DNA from: Alphaproteobacteria bacterium
GTDB lineage: Bacteria; Myxococcota_A; UBA796; GCA-2862545
Assembly (NCBI GenBank): GCA_020632885.1
Contig: JACKEQ010000011.1
Coordinates: 109,995 to 173,994, forward strand
Length of the DNA: 64,000 nucleotides
Direction of reading: 5' to 3'
Shown: positions 38,896 through 47,968 of the stretch, piece after piece
Layout: every line of letters starts with the position of its first letter
Numbering within the stretch: the first letter of the stretch is position 1
Translations under genes and position numbers: made by a program
The notes under the pieces: model-generated
Told to the model about the DNA's origin: nothing
Database searches by the model: none
The model's input: the letters and a program-made list of their open reading frames with translations, nothing else

Positions 38896-41800
38896 GCCTG
38901 TGGGCCGTCCCTCTGTCCGCAGGACGAGGAGCGGATGGCGCCGCCACCGAAGGTGCTGCTGGGGTCCGCGGATCCGAACTCGAACGCCGCCGTCCGCGAC
39001 GCGTTCCTGAAGGCGGTGTCGCTCGTCGCGTCGTTGTAGGCGCTCCGGGTGATGCGGATGGGGAAGCCCTGGAAGAGCGCGCTCGGCGCGACCGGATCCG
39101 GCCAGGGCGCCCGACGTGAGCGCAGGGCCCGTGCACCCGGCCTCGGTCGTCGGTCCGCCCGCCCCGCAGAACGACGCCGGGCAGGTGGACAGGTCGAGGG
39201 AGCAGTCGGGGTTGCACGCGATGGTGCCGGCTCCGCGCACGCCGGCACGTCGGTGCCGTCGCACACCTCGCCGTTGTCGCGCACCCCGTTCCCGCAGGTC
39301 TGGAGGGTAGGGCGCCGCGGCCGCCACGTTGTTCACGATCACGACGTTGGCACCGTCGAGGGTCCACTCCTGTAGTTCCCCGACATGTCGCACAGACCGT
39401 AGGCATTCGGCAGCGCCTGGCACGAGGCGTCCTCCAGGGTGCCCGGATCGTGCACCACGTCCGACACGGTCGGGCTCCCGGCGTAGGCGAACGCCTCGCC
39501 GCCGCCGCGCGCTGCGTACTCCCACTCCGCCTCGGTGGGCAGCCGCCATCCCGTGCAGCCCGGCGAGGGGTCGGGCCACACACCGGGAGCCCCTGGAGCG
39601 TGGACAGGGCATCCGCCACGGCCGTCGCGTCGGGCCAGGTGGTCTCGACCGGACAGACGTCCTGGTCGAAGCAGGCGATGGTGTAGGTCTGATCCGTGTG
39701 GAGCGTGCCGTAGGCGGTCCCCGAGAGCTCGGCCTCCAGCATCCAGAAGCCTCTCGTGATGGAGACGAGCCGCTGGGGCAGCTCGGAGTCCGGACAGGGC
39801 TCGTCCACGTCGTCACGGCCCGGGACACAGCCCATGACGAAGGTCCCGGCAGGCACGCACCACGCGGTGCCCACGCCGGGCACGTCCATCGAATCGCCCG
39901 CGGAGCAGGACTCGACGCACGCCAGGGCGGCCTCCGCGTCCACCATGCCGGCCGCGAGGCCCTCGACGGGGTCTTCGGTCCCGGAGCCGGCGAGGCAGGC
40001 CTTGATGCGCGCGGGCGACGCCGTGGGGTTGGTGGCCTGCATGAGGGACACGAGCCCTGCGACCAGCGGGGCCGCCATGGACGTGCCGCTGAACTGCGCG
40101 TAGCCCTCGTCGCAGGTGGGCGTGAAGCAGGAGTGCGCCGAGGACCACAGCAGACGACCGGGCGCCGCGATGGTCACGTCGTCGCCGAGGTTGCTGGTGA
40201 CGTCGAGCTGCCGGGTGCCCTCCGCGGACACCGGGAGCGTGGTGTCGACGCTGCCCACGGCCACGACGTTCGCCATCTCGGTCGCCAGCGACGCGGGCAT
40301 CGTGGTGAACGCGCCCACGCCGTTGAGCATCGGCAGCCCACAGTTCCCGGCCGCCGTGACGAACAGGACGTTCGGGAAGCGCCGGATGAGCCGCTTCCAC
40401 TCCAGCGTGGCGGGGTCGATGTCGCTGAACCCCGTGCTCGCCGCGTCTGCACAGGAGATGTTCGTGCCCGCCGAGATGTTCACGACGATCGGCTGGCTGG
40501 TGCCCATGGACTGGAGGATCGTGGCGACGCGCGCCTTGTCGATGGTCATGCCGTTCGGTGTGATGGCGTCGTAGACCGCGAGCCCGCAGCCCCATGCGGC
40601 CCCGAGCGTGCCCTTCGTGTCGTTGCCGCGACCGCAGGCGAGCCCGGCCACGTGGGTACCGTGGGTGACGGGCGAGCCCCCGGCGTCCAGCACGGTCCAG
40701 GCGTCGCGCGAGGAGAGGCCGGGGTTCCTGTGGTGGAGGGGGTGAACTGGTCGGCGTTGGTGAGCTGGCTGTGCAGGGTGTAGATGCCCTCGTCCACCAC
40801 GAGGACCTTCGTGGTCGGGTGCTCACCGGTGATCTGGTCCCAGACGGCGGGGAGGCCGATGGCCTCGTGGGTCGCGCGTTGATCCGCGAGCGCTGAGGCG
40901 TCGAAGAGGATGGGGCGGTACCGAACGGCAGCGACACGGGGGTGACGGGGTTCGTCCACTCGCTCGGCGCGAGGAAGGGCGCGTCCTCGTCGATGGTGAA
41001 GGGGCGCACGGACTCCACGAGGACGTGGGTCTCGAGGGTGGTCTGCGCGGCCAGCGCGTCCGCCGGTGTCGGGAAGCGGAGCTGGTAGTGGTCCAGGATC
41101 GGGCTCCCGCCGACGATCACCCCACCCACGTCGAACGCGAGGTCCTCGGCGTCGGCGGGAGTGAGGCTCTCCAGAGACCAGCACGGACAGCTCGTCGGGC
41201 ACCGTGCCGCGTCCCGCTGCATCGCGGACCACGCGCGACTCGAGCGGGAACGCGAATCCGGCCGCATCCGACGCGCCGATCCCGGCGGACGCCGCCAGCT
41301 CGAGCGGCAGGACGAAGTCCGAGAGCGCGCCCGGGTCGCAGGGCCCATTCCGGCAGCCGGTGAACGGAAGGTCGATGAGGAACGCCAGCCCCGCTGTGGT
41401 CGGGACCTCCGCGAGGAGCTCGAGGGTCTCCCCCGAGGCCGTCAGCCGGACCGTCCAGCCGACGGGGGCCGCGACCGTGGAGACGCGTCACGACGGTGAT
41501 GTCCGGCGGTACGGCGACCACGACCGTGGCGTGCGTGCCCGTGACCACCGACCCGAAGGCCGTCGCCAGCGTCTCCGGGCCCGTGTCGGTGTCTGCGTCC
41601 GTGTCCGTGTCCGTGTCCGCATCGGTGTCTGCGTCGGCATCGGTGTCGGTGTCCGTGTCCGTGTCGGTGTCGGTGTCGGCGTCGGTGTCGGAATCGCTGT
41701 CGGTGTCCGTGTCGGTGTCGGAATCGGTGTCGGTGTCGGTGTCGGTGTCGGAATCGCTGTCGGAATCGCTGTCGGCGTCGGAATCGCTGTCGGCGTCGGT

Positions 41801-41971
41801 ATCGGAATCGCTGTCCGTGTCCGTGTCCGTGTCGCTGTCCGAATCGGCATCCGTGTCCGCGTCCGTCTCGGTGGGGACCGTCGGCTCCCCCTTGCACCCA
41901 GCCAGCGCCAGCGCCGCCAGGACACCCCGCTTCGCCACCCACACCCAGCCCGCCGAACCACCTGTGCTCAC
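38882..41971 (-). CDS. Subtilisin-like protease fused to an FGE-sulfatase domain, Asp-rich lipoprotein, many frameshifts
   Basis: About 1030 aa if repaired. GTG 41971 (GGAGG 5 nt upstream) starts a signal with lipobox (LALAGCKG), then an Asp-X-Asp spacer, a propeptide-like region, and an S8 protease with Asp (KVLVVDEGIYTLH), His (HGTHVAGLACG) and Ser (FSGTSMAAPLVAGL), plus oxyanion Asn (TAAGNCG). A formylglycine-generating-enzyme-like domain follows: VPAGTFVMGC, WRLPTEAEWEYAARGG, LCDMSGN-QEWT, NDATSDTAFRNASRT. Frame breaks occur near 41487, 41178, 40918, 40733, 39598, 39373, 39310, 39237 and 39100. The natural stop (38882-38884) overlaps the kinase end. Confidence 0.7.
41580..41872 (-). repeat. 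Asp-X-Asp coding repeat
   Basis: About 97 codons of Asp alternating with Thr, Ser and Ala directly after the lipobox of the protease-FGE lipoprotein. Codon make-up matches the other spacers, with more TCC/TCG/TTC-type Ser codons. Confidence 0.85.
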
Positions 41972-42088
41972 GCGACCTCCAATCGTCCCATGGTACTGAT
42001 GGCGGGCGGTGGCGGGCGGAGGAACGAAGCAGGCCGGCGCGGCGGGGCCCTGGCACGATCCATGAAATCGGGATCGCGGGAGGTCGGG

Positions 42089-42935
42089 ATGGCGCGCGTA
42101 CACCTGGACGGGAAGCCCTGGATCCACGAGCTGAAGCTGAAGGCGCACGGCCTGGCACGACGGGCCCGCTGGCGCGTCCAGCCTGCGGGTTTCCCCATGC
42201 CCGTGCGCGGGGCTGCCGGATCGGAGATGCACCTGCTCGCCGCGGTGAGGGTGCCCGTGCACCGCGAGGACCTCGCCGCCGACCCCGTGCTCGAGCGCGG
42301 CAAGGCCGGTCAACGTGCGACTCGCAGCAGACCGTGTACACGATTCGTGGATCTCGGAGGACAGGCCGTTCAGCTTCTGGCGCACGGTGGGTCGCATCCG
42401 CGAGGAGGACGGCTACCGGGCGGGCCTGGAGATCCACGGGGGCTGCCTGGTCCCCTCGCTGGGCGGCGGGGTCTGCCTGCTCTCGAACGCGCTGTTCGAG
42501 GCGGCCGTGCGCGCGGACTGGGTGGTCCTCGAGCGGCACGGGCACTCGAAGGAGGCCGTCCCGCATCGCGGGGAGGTCTGGGGGCTCGATGCGACCGTGC
42601 TCTACCCGCACGTCGACCTGCGCTTCGCGCCCCGCCAGGGCGCGGGACGCATCACGGCGCGGGTGGAGGACGAGCACCTCGTCGTCGAGCTGTTCGGGTC
42701 GGCCCCGCCCGTCCGGGTCGAGCTGGAGGCCGCGTACGATCGACGGCACGGCGACATCCGCACGAACCGTGTCCTGCGTCGGCGGTACGCGGGCGACGTG
42801 CTCCTCGGTGTGGAGACGGTGGCGCGGTCGCGGCGGCAGATCCTGCACGCCGAGCAGCAACGGCGGACCTGCCGGACGTGCGGGGAGACGGCCTGTCCGT
42901 CCCGTGAGCGGTTCCTGTCGGTGGAGACGGCGTGA
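42089..42935 (+). CDS. VanW-family protein, one frameshift
   Basis: About 281 aa if repaired. ATG 42089 has GGGAGG upstream. The N-terminal part reads HLDGKPWIHELKLKAHGLARRARW; near 42310 one extra base in GCCGGTC breaks the frame, since VNVRLAADRVHDSWI should follow ERGKA directly. The C-terminal part has the VanW core FWRTVGRIREEDGYRAGLEI, GGGVCLLSNALFEAAVRA, RHGHS and LDATVLYP, then a Cys cluster (CRTCGETAC). VanW occurs in some vancomycin-resistance clusters, but its role is unknown and most copies are unrelated to resistance. The next gene overlaps by 4 nt. Confidence 0.75.
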
Positions 42936-43789
42936 TCGCGCTCGTCCTGCCCGAGCGGGTTCCCTGGGAGACCACCGTGCGCGAGGGCCTCGGACCCCAC
43001 CGGGTCTTCCGGTTCCCCGACCTCACCCGGCTCACGTCCCGGCTGCCGGCCGAGCGGCGCATCCCGGCGCGGCTGGCCCAGCGGCGTGCGGTGGACCGGC
43101 TGGCGGCCCGCTGGCTACCGGGCGATACGACCGGCTTGGTGGCCCCGTCGCTGGCGGCCCATCACCTTTTCGACGAGGCCCGGCGACGCGGGCTCCCGCG
43201 GGTGCTCGTGGAGGATCTGGTCGATCTGGCGGGCCTCCACGCCGACCTCGACGCCGCGGCCGACCGGCACCCCGAGCCCTTCCTGCGGAACTACAGGTCG
43301 CCGGAGCGGTGGGTGGCCCGGCAGCAGGACGAGCGTGGGCTGGCGACGTCCCTCCGGGTCCAGGGCCGCTTCGCGCAGGACCGGAGGGGAGGCGAACCCC
43401 TGTTCCCGCCCGATCCCCGAGGGCCCGTGCGGGCGCTGCCGTCTCGCTTCCATGCGCGCCTCGCGGGACCCGCGATGGGTCGCACGGGTCTCTACGAGGC
43501 GCTGGCGGCGCTCGAGGCGCTGCCGGAGATGACCCTCGGCATCCGGCCGCTGCCCGAGACCCCGGCCTCCGTCCTGGCGCACCCGCGCGTCTTCACGGAC
43601 GACCGCCCCCACGACGTCGTCCTGGCGCCCTCCTGGGTGGAGGCGTACCCTCCAGAGGTCCGTCAGGCCGGCGTGTCGGGCGTCCCGGTCGTGGGGACGC
43701 GCCGGGCCCTGGGCTGGGTGGACGGCCGGGAGCACGCCCCGGGTGACGTCGTGGCGCTGGTCGCGGCCCTCAGAGCCGGAGGATCCTGA
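42932..43789 (+). CDS. Glycosyltransferase-like protein (weak GT-B match)
   Basis: A 285-aa soluble protein starting at GTG 42932, overlapping the VanW stop (GTGA). The C-terminal third resembles the donor-binding half of GT4-type enzymes: DDRPHDVVLAPSWVEAYPPEVRQAGVSGVPVVGTRRALGW ends with PGDVVALVAALR, like the 'PSxxEGxxxxxxEAMxxGxPVVxT' block. The E-x7-E pair is only partly kept (WVEAYPPEVRQ), so activity is uncertain. It may act with VanW in cell-envelope chemistry. Its last 20 nt overlap the convergent CDF gene. Confidence 0.55.
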   Translation: MIALVLPERVPWETTVREGLGPHRVFRFPDLTRLTSRLPAERRIPARLAQRRAVDRLAARWLPGDTTGLVAPSLAAHHLFDEARRRGLPRVLVEDLVDLAGLHADLDAAADRHPEPFLRNYRSPERWVARQQDERGLATSLRVQGRFAQDRRGGEPLFPPDPRGPVRALPSRFHARLAGPAMGRTGLYEALAALEALPEMTLGIRPLPETPASVLAHPRVFTDDRPHDVVLAPSWVEAYPPEVRQAGVSGVPVVGTRRALGWVDGREHAPGDVVALVAALRAGGS

Positions 43790-44549
43790 CCGCACCCCAG
43801 AGGACCAGCAGACCGACGGCGGTCCCGACGACGAGGTCGGGTACGGGCGAGCCCGTCACGAGCACACCGAGGCCCGCGAGGATGACGCCGAGGTTCGCCA
43901 GCGCGTCGGTGGTGGTGAAGATCCAGCTGGCCCGCAGGTGCACCCCACCCTCGCGGTGACGCGACAACAGCGCGACGCACGCGAGGTTCGCGGCCAGGGC
44001 GACCGCCGCCACCGCCATCATGAGCCCTTCGACGGGCTCGCTCCCGACCACGGCGCGCCGGCCGACCTCGGCGACCACGCCCACCGCGAGCAGGAGCTGG
44101 ATCCACCCGCTCGTGCGTGCGGCGCGTCGCTGATCCAGGGCTCCCCGCCCGACCGCACGGAGCGCGAGCCCGTAGACCATCGCGTCGGCCAGCATGTCCA
44201 GCGAGTCTGCGATGAGCCCGGTGGACTGGGCCCGGATGCCCGCGCCGAGCTCGACGACGAACATCGCTGCGTTGATCACCAGGACCTGCTGCAGCACGAC
44301 GGTCTCGTCCCCGGAGTCGTCCGGCACGGGCTCCCCGACGTCTCCCTCCTCCAGCCGCGCCCCCAGACCGAGCGGCTCGAGGTGCGCGAGCACCTCGGCG
44401 ACAGGTCCCTGGTGCTCGATGGTCACGGTCCGCGCACCGAGGTCGAAGCGCATGCCCCCGATACCCTCCACCGGCGCCAGGGCCATGCGGATCAGGCGCT
44501 CTTCGGAGGGGCAGTCCATCCGCGGAACCGCGAGGCGCGACGTGGGCAC
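43770..44549 (-). CDS. CDF-family cation transporter with N-terminal HMA-like domain
   Basis: A 259-aa protein. Residues 8-75 resemble a heavy-metal-associated fold, starting PRMDCPSEERLIRMAL with only one Cys. Six hydrophobic segments follow. The CDF metal site appears as DSLDMLADAMVYG (helix 2) and TTTDALANLGVILAG (helix 5), each with paired acidic residues; the usual C-terminal cytoplasmic domain is absent. CDF proteins export Zn, Co, Fe or Cd by proton exchange; the metal here is not clear. GTG 44549 lies 10 nt after the stop of the upstream beta-helix gene. Confidence 0.8.
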   Translation of the reverse strand: MPTSRLAVPRMDCPSEERLIRMALAPVEGIGGMRFDLGARTVTIEHQGPVAEVLAHLEPLGLGARLEEGDVGEPVPDDSGDETVVLQQVLVINAAMFVVELGAGIRAQSTGLIADSLDMLADAMVYGLALRAVGRGALDQRRAARTSGWIQLLLAVGVVAEVGRRAVVGSEPVEGLMMAVAAVALAANLACVALLSRHREGGVHLRASWIFTTTDALANLGVILAGLGVLVTGSPVPDLVVGTAVGLLVLWGAVRILRL

Positions 44550-44559
44550 GGCGGACCGC

Positions 44560-47500
44560 TCAGCGACGGCGGCGGAGCGCCAGGATGCCGGCGAGGCCGA
44601 GCCACGCGAACCCGCTGGAGCCCCCCGTGGAGGCGCAGAACCAGATCGCCGGGCCCGTCACCGGGTCTGCATCGGTGTCCGCGTCTGCGTCGGTATCGGC
44701 GTCTGCGTCGGTGTCCGCGTCTGCGTCGGCATCGGTGTCCGCGTCTGCATCGGCATCGGTGTCCGCGTCGGTGTCGGCATCGGTGTCCGCGTCCCCGCCG
44801 GTGTCGGCGGAACCGGTGTCCGTGTCGGCATCGGTGTCCGCGTCTGCGTCTGCGTCTGCGTCAGTGTCGGTGTCCGCATCGGCGTCGGTGTCGGTGTCGG
44901 TGTCTGCGTCGGCATCGGTGTCCGCGTCGGCATCGGCATCGGCATCGGCATCTGCGTCTGCGTCTGCGTCTGCGTCGGCATCGGTGTCCGCGTCGGCATC
45001 TGCGTCTGCGTCTGCGTCGGTGTCCGCGTCTGCATCGGCGTCCGCATCCGTGTCGCTGTCGGCGTCTGCGTCTGCGTCCGCGTCGCTGTCCGCATCTGCG
45101 TCGCTGTCGGCGTCCGCGTCTGCATCGGCGTCCGTGTCGGCGTCTCCACCGGCCGGCGGATCGATGGAGAGGGTCGCCGAGCCGCACGCGGAGTCCCCGC
45201 CGCTCAGCACGATGACGAAGTCGTCGCCCGCAGTCGCCGAGATCACGACGGAGCTCGAGCCCCCGCCCGGCTCGTCGCACGCCAGCTGCCCGCCGGTGGG
45301 GCAGGGCTGGGTCACCGCGAGCGTGGCGGGGAACCCGGAGCCGGCCGTCGAGAGCGTGTAGATGCCGGTGGTGGGGGCCTGCCAGGCGAGCAGGAGGTCG
45401 CTGTGTTGACCGGAGGGCCCGCAGGACTGGTCCACGTGGTCGAGCTGCCCGCACGTGTCGCCCGTGAACACCGCGTTCCCGACGGCCTGTCCGAGGTCCG
45501 AGCCTGGTCCGATGCAGGCGGAGGGCTCACCGCGCACGGTGAGCGTGGCCTGGCCGCAGCTCCCGTTCCAGCCGTCCACCACGAGGAGCACCTCCTCGCC
45601 CGCGGCGAGGGTCGCGGAGAGCTCCGAGAAGCCCGTGCCGGAGCCCGGGATGTCGTCGTTGCACGCCACGGCGGCGTACGTGTCGCAGCCCTCGTGGAGC
45701 GCGAGCACCGTGTCGTAGTCGGATCCGAGGGTGTCGAACGTGTAGGTCCCGGCCACAGGGGCCACGAAGCTCCGCGCGATGTCGCCTTCGGAGTTGTCGC
45801 CGGAGCAGGTCGGGAAGAACGTGTCCGGAGCGGAGCACGTGCTGCCGAGATCGACCGAGCCGAGCCCGACAGCGACCGTCTCGCAGGCGTCCACCCCGTT
45901 GCAGTCCTGGTCGATGCCGTCGACGGGGTCCGCGGCGCCGGGGTGGCGGGTGTCGTCGGTGTCGTCGCAGTCCGTGGCGATGCCCGACCCGTCGTCGTCG
46001 AGGTCGTCGTCGGGCGTGGCCGCGGAACAGTCGTCGTTCACGCCGTTGTAGGGGATCTCGGTCTCCCCGGGGTTCACGTCGGGGTTCCCGGGTGCGCAGT
46101 CGCCGTTGAGCGCCACCCGGCCGTTCGGCTGGGAGCAGGCGCTCACGGCGGGGCCCGAGCCGTAGCCGTCACCGTCGGAGTCGTTGTACCAGTTGGTGAA
46201 CGTGAGCCCGTCGTCCGCGGTGCCCGAGCAGTCGTCGTCGATCCCGTTGCAGACCTCGGCCACCAGCGGAGACCGCGTGGGGTCGTCGTCGTCGCAGTCC
46301 TGACCCCGGGGCGACCCGTCGAGGTCGACGTCCACGGTGAGGAACGCCCCCGCCGCATCGCCCCCGAAGGCCCCGATGTCCGACCGCCCCCCGCCGGCGT
46401 CCTGGATGGCGGGGTCGCCGCTGTCGATGACCGGGGAGCCGGCGGCCGGAATCCATGGCCACGGGCTGCAGGGGTCGCCGCCAGGGAGCAGGGGGTCGTC
46501 GAACACCGCGTTGGAGCCGGTGGTCCCGTCGCTGTCGACCGCCATCTCGGAGCGCGAGTTGCCGTGGTAGGCGTTGTACGCGACCGTCACCGGCCCTTCG
46601 AAGTAGAAGACGTGGGCGTCGTTGTCCGCGAAGAGGTTGTTCCGCACGTCCAGGCTGGGCGAGACGGTGTTCCAGGTCTCCAGGGTGGCGCCATTGGAGA
46701 CGTCGGTGTCGGTGTTGCCCACGAAGTGGTTGTTCACGACGGTGGTGTGCTCGGCAGCGCCTTCCTCGAACGAGATGCCGGAGCCCCACTGGGCCGTGTT
46801 CCCCACGAAGAGGTTGTGACGGAACACCCGGGTGCCGGGGTCTCCGGCCGCGATCCACGACGAGTAGGCCGCGCCGTCCCACGGTGAGGTGTTCTCGCAG
46901 AACTGGTTGCCGGCCACGAGGACGTCGTCGCCCTCGTGCTGCACGATGGCCCCGCCGTCGTCGTCGACCCCGCAGCGCTGGAAGAGCGAGCCGGTCACGG
47001 TGAGGTCGCCGTAGTCGTGGTGGATGCAGCCGCCCGACCATCGTGTGGTGGCGTCGTGGAAGTACGACCCCGACACGTCCAGGCTCTGGGGGGCATAGAT
47101 GTGGCCGGCACCCTCCATGCCCGTGACGGACCCGAAGTGGCTCCCGACCACGACGAGGTCGGCCTCGCCGATGTCCAGCACGCCGCCCCAGCAGTCGTTG
47201 CTCAGGCACTCGAAGCCCTCGAACACGGAGCCCTCGACGTAGGTCGGGGTGCGCCAGACCGAGGCCGCGCCGCCACCACCGCTGCGGAGGGTGCCGTCGT
47301 GGAGGTGACTGTCGATGATCGTGAGGGAGCCGTTGTCGGTCCCGATCATCCCGCTGTTCGCGGAGGTGCCGTTCGCGAGCTCCGCCCGGATCAGGGTGAT
47401 CTCGGCGCTCCAGCCGATGATCTTGGAGCCTCCGGACCAGGGGGCGCTGGGCAGGGTGACGGACGGGTCGGTCATGCTGACGTCGGTGAGCACGACGGAC

Positions 47501-47907
47501 CCGTCCTGGAACAGGCAGGTGACACCGTAGTCGCCCTCGACGTCGTTGCCCGGGGCGCCTCCACGCAGGTCGACCCGCGTGACGCGGACCTCGGCACCCG
47601 GGTTCTGCGTGCGGAGGACCCGGCCCGTGCCCGCGCCGTCGAGCGTGAGATCTTCGATGACCACGGGCCCCGCGAAGCTCACGCGCGCGAGGACGCTGTC
47701 GGAGTCGCTCTCGAGGACGGTGGTGCCCGCGCCGGCCCCACGGAGCGTGAGGGGCTTGTCGATCACGAACGAGCCCACGTGGACTCCGGGGCCCACGACG
47801 ATGGTGTCGCCGTTGGACGCAGCGTCGACCGCGGCCTGCACGTTGGGCTGGCCGCCTGGCACGCTGATCGTGGCGGCGAGGGCCGCAGAGAGGACGATGG
47901 GGGTCAT
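44560..47907 (-). CDS. Beta-helix/MopE/PPC surface protein with Asp-X-Asp spacer and MYXO-CTERM-like anchor
   Basis: A 1115-aa protein. A signal peptide (MTPIVLSAALAATIS) precedes a right-handed beta-helix (20-500; PNVQAAVDAASNGDTIVVGPG is the classic first rung). Three MopE-type motifs follow at about 525-665 (GQDCDDDDPTRSP, NGIDDDCSG, GIDQDCNGVDACE), then two PPC-like beta domains (680-900). Residues 919-1083 are an Asp-X-Asp spacer, followed by CASTGGSSGFAWLGLAGILALRRRR: Cys, hydrophobic helix and Arg tail, as in MYXO-CTERM sorting signals. It is probably cleaved and held at the cell surface. ATG 47907 follows TATCCT by 6 nt with no Shine-Dalgarno. Confidence 0.85.
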   Translation of the reverse strand: MTPIVLSAALAATISVPGGQPNVQAAVDAASNGDTIVVGPGVHVGSFVIDKPLTLRGAGAGTTVLESDSDSVLARVSFAGPVVIEDLTLDGAGTGRVLRTQNPGAEVRVTRVDLRGGAPGNDVEGDYGVTCLFQDGSVVLTDVSMTDPSVTLPSAPWSGGSKIIGWSAEITLIRAELANGTSANSGMIGTDNGSLTIIDSHLHDGTLRSGGGGAASVWRTPTYVEGSVFEGFECLSNDCWGGVLDIGEADLVVVGSHFGSVTGMEGAGHIYAPQSLDVSGSYFHDATTRWSGGCIHHDYGDLTVTGSLFQRCGVDDDGGAIVQHEGDDVLVAGNQFCENTSPWDGAAYSSWIAAGDPGTRVFRHNLFVGNTAQWGSGISFEEGAAEHTTVVNNHFVGNTDTDVSNGATLETWNTVSPSLDVRNNLFADNDAHVFYFEGPVTVAYNAYHGNSRSEMAVDSDGTTGSNAVFDDPLLPGGDPCSPWPWIPAAGSPVIDSGDPAIQDAGGGRSDIGAFGGDAAGAFLTVDVDLDGSPRGQDCDDDDPTRSPLVAEVCNGIDDDCSGTADDGLTFTNWYNDSDGDGYGSGPAVSACSQPNGRVALNGDCAPGNPDVNPGETEIPYNGVNDDCSAATPDDDLDDDGSGIATDCDDTDDTRHPGAADPVDGIDQDCNGVDACETVAVGLGSVDLGSTCSAPDTFFPTCSGDNSEGDIARSFVAPVAGTYTFDTLGSDYDTVLALHEGCDTYAAVACNDDIPGSGTGFSELSATLAAGEEVLLVVDGWNGSCGQATLTVRGEPSACIGPGSDLGQAVGNAVFTGDTCGQLDHVDQSCGPSGQHSDLLLAWQAPTTGIYTLSTAGSGFPATLAVTQPCPTGGQLACDEPGGGSSSVVISATAGDDFVIVLSGGDSACGSATLSIDPPAGGDADTDADADADADSDADADSDADADADADSDTDADADADADTDADADADADADTDADADADADADADADADADADTDADADTDTDTDADADTDTDADADADADTDADTDTGSADTGGDADTDADTDADTDADADADTDADADADTDADADTDADADTDADPVTGPAIWFCASTGGSSGFAWLGLAGILALRRRR
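44662..45146 (-). repeat. Asp-X-Asp coding repeat at a C terminus
   Basis: About 160 codons, mostly Asp alternating with Ala and Thr, placed just before the C-terminal membrane anchor instead of after an N-terminal lipobox. It is the longest spacer in the window and has the most Ala. Confidence 0.85.
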
Positions 47908-47913
47908 GTCCGG

Positions 47914-47919
47914 AGGATA
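47914..47919 (-). promoter_or_regulatory. Candidate -10 element giving a leaderless mRNA
   Basis: TATCCT lies 6 nt before ATG 47907 (sequence ccggac between), with no Shine-Dalgarno. If it is a -10, transcription would begin at or next to the ATG. No -35 is recognised. Confidence 0.35.
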
Positions 47920-47968
47920 CCACTCCAATCGGGGGGCCACGGCGTCGACGCCCTGCCGACCGGGTACC

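Noticed and set aside
38882..41971. Several short separate genes in place of one protease-FGE gene
   Set aside because: Each short frame lacks a start and an RBS, while together, after single-base corrections, they give one continuous, correctly ordered domain set.
42089..42935. Vancomycin-resistance gene cluster because of VanW
   Set aside because: There are no vanA/H/X/S/R-type genes nearby; VanW-like proteins are widespread without any resistance role.
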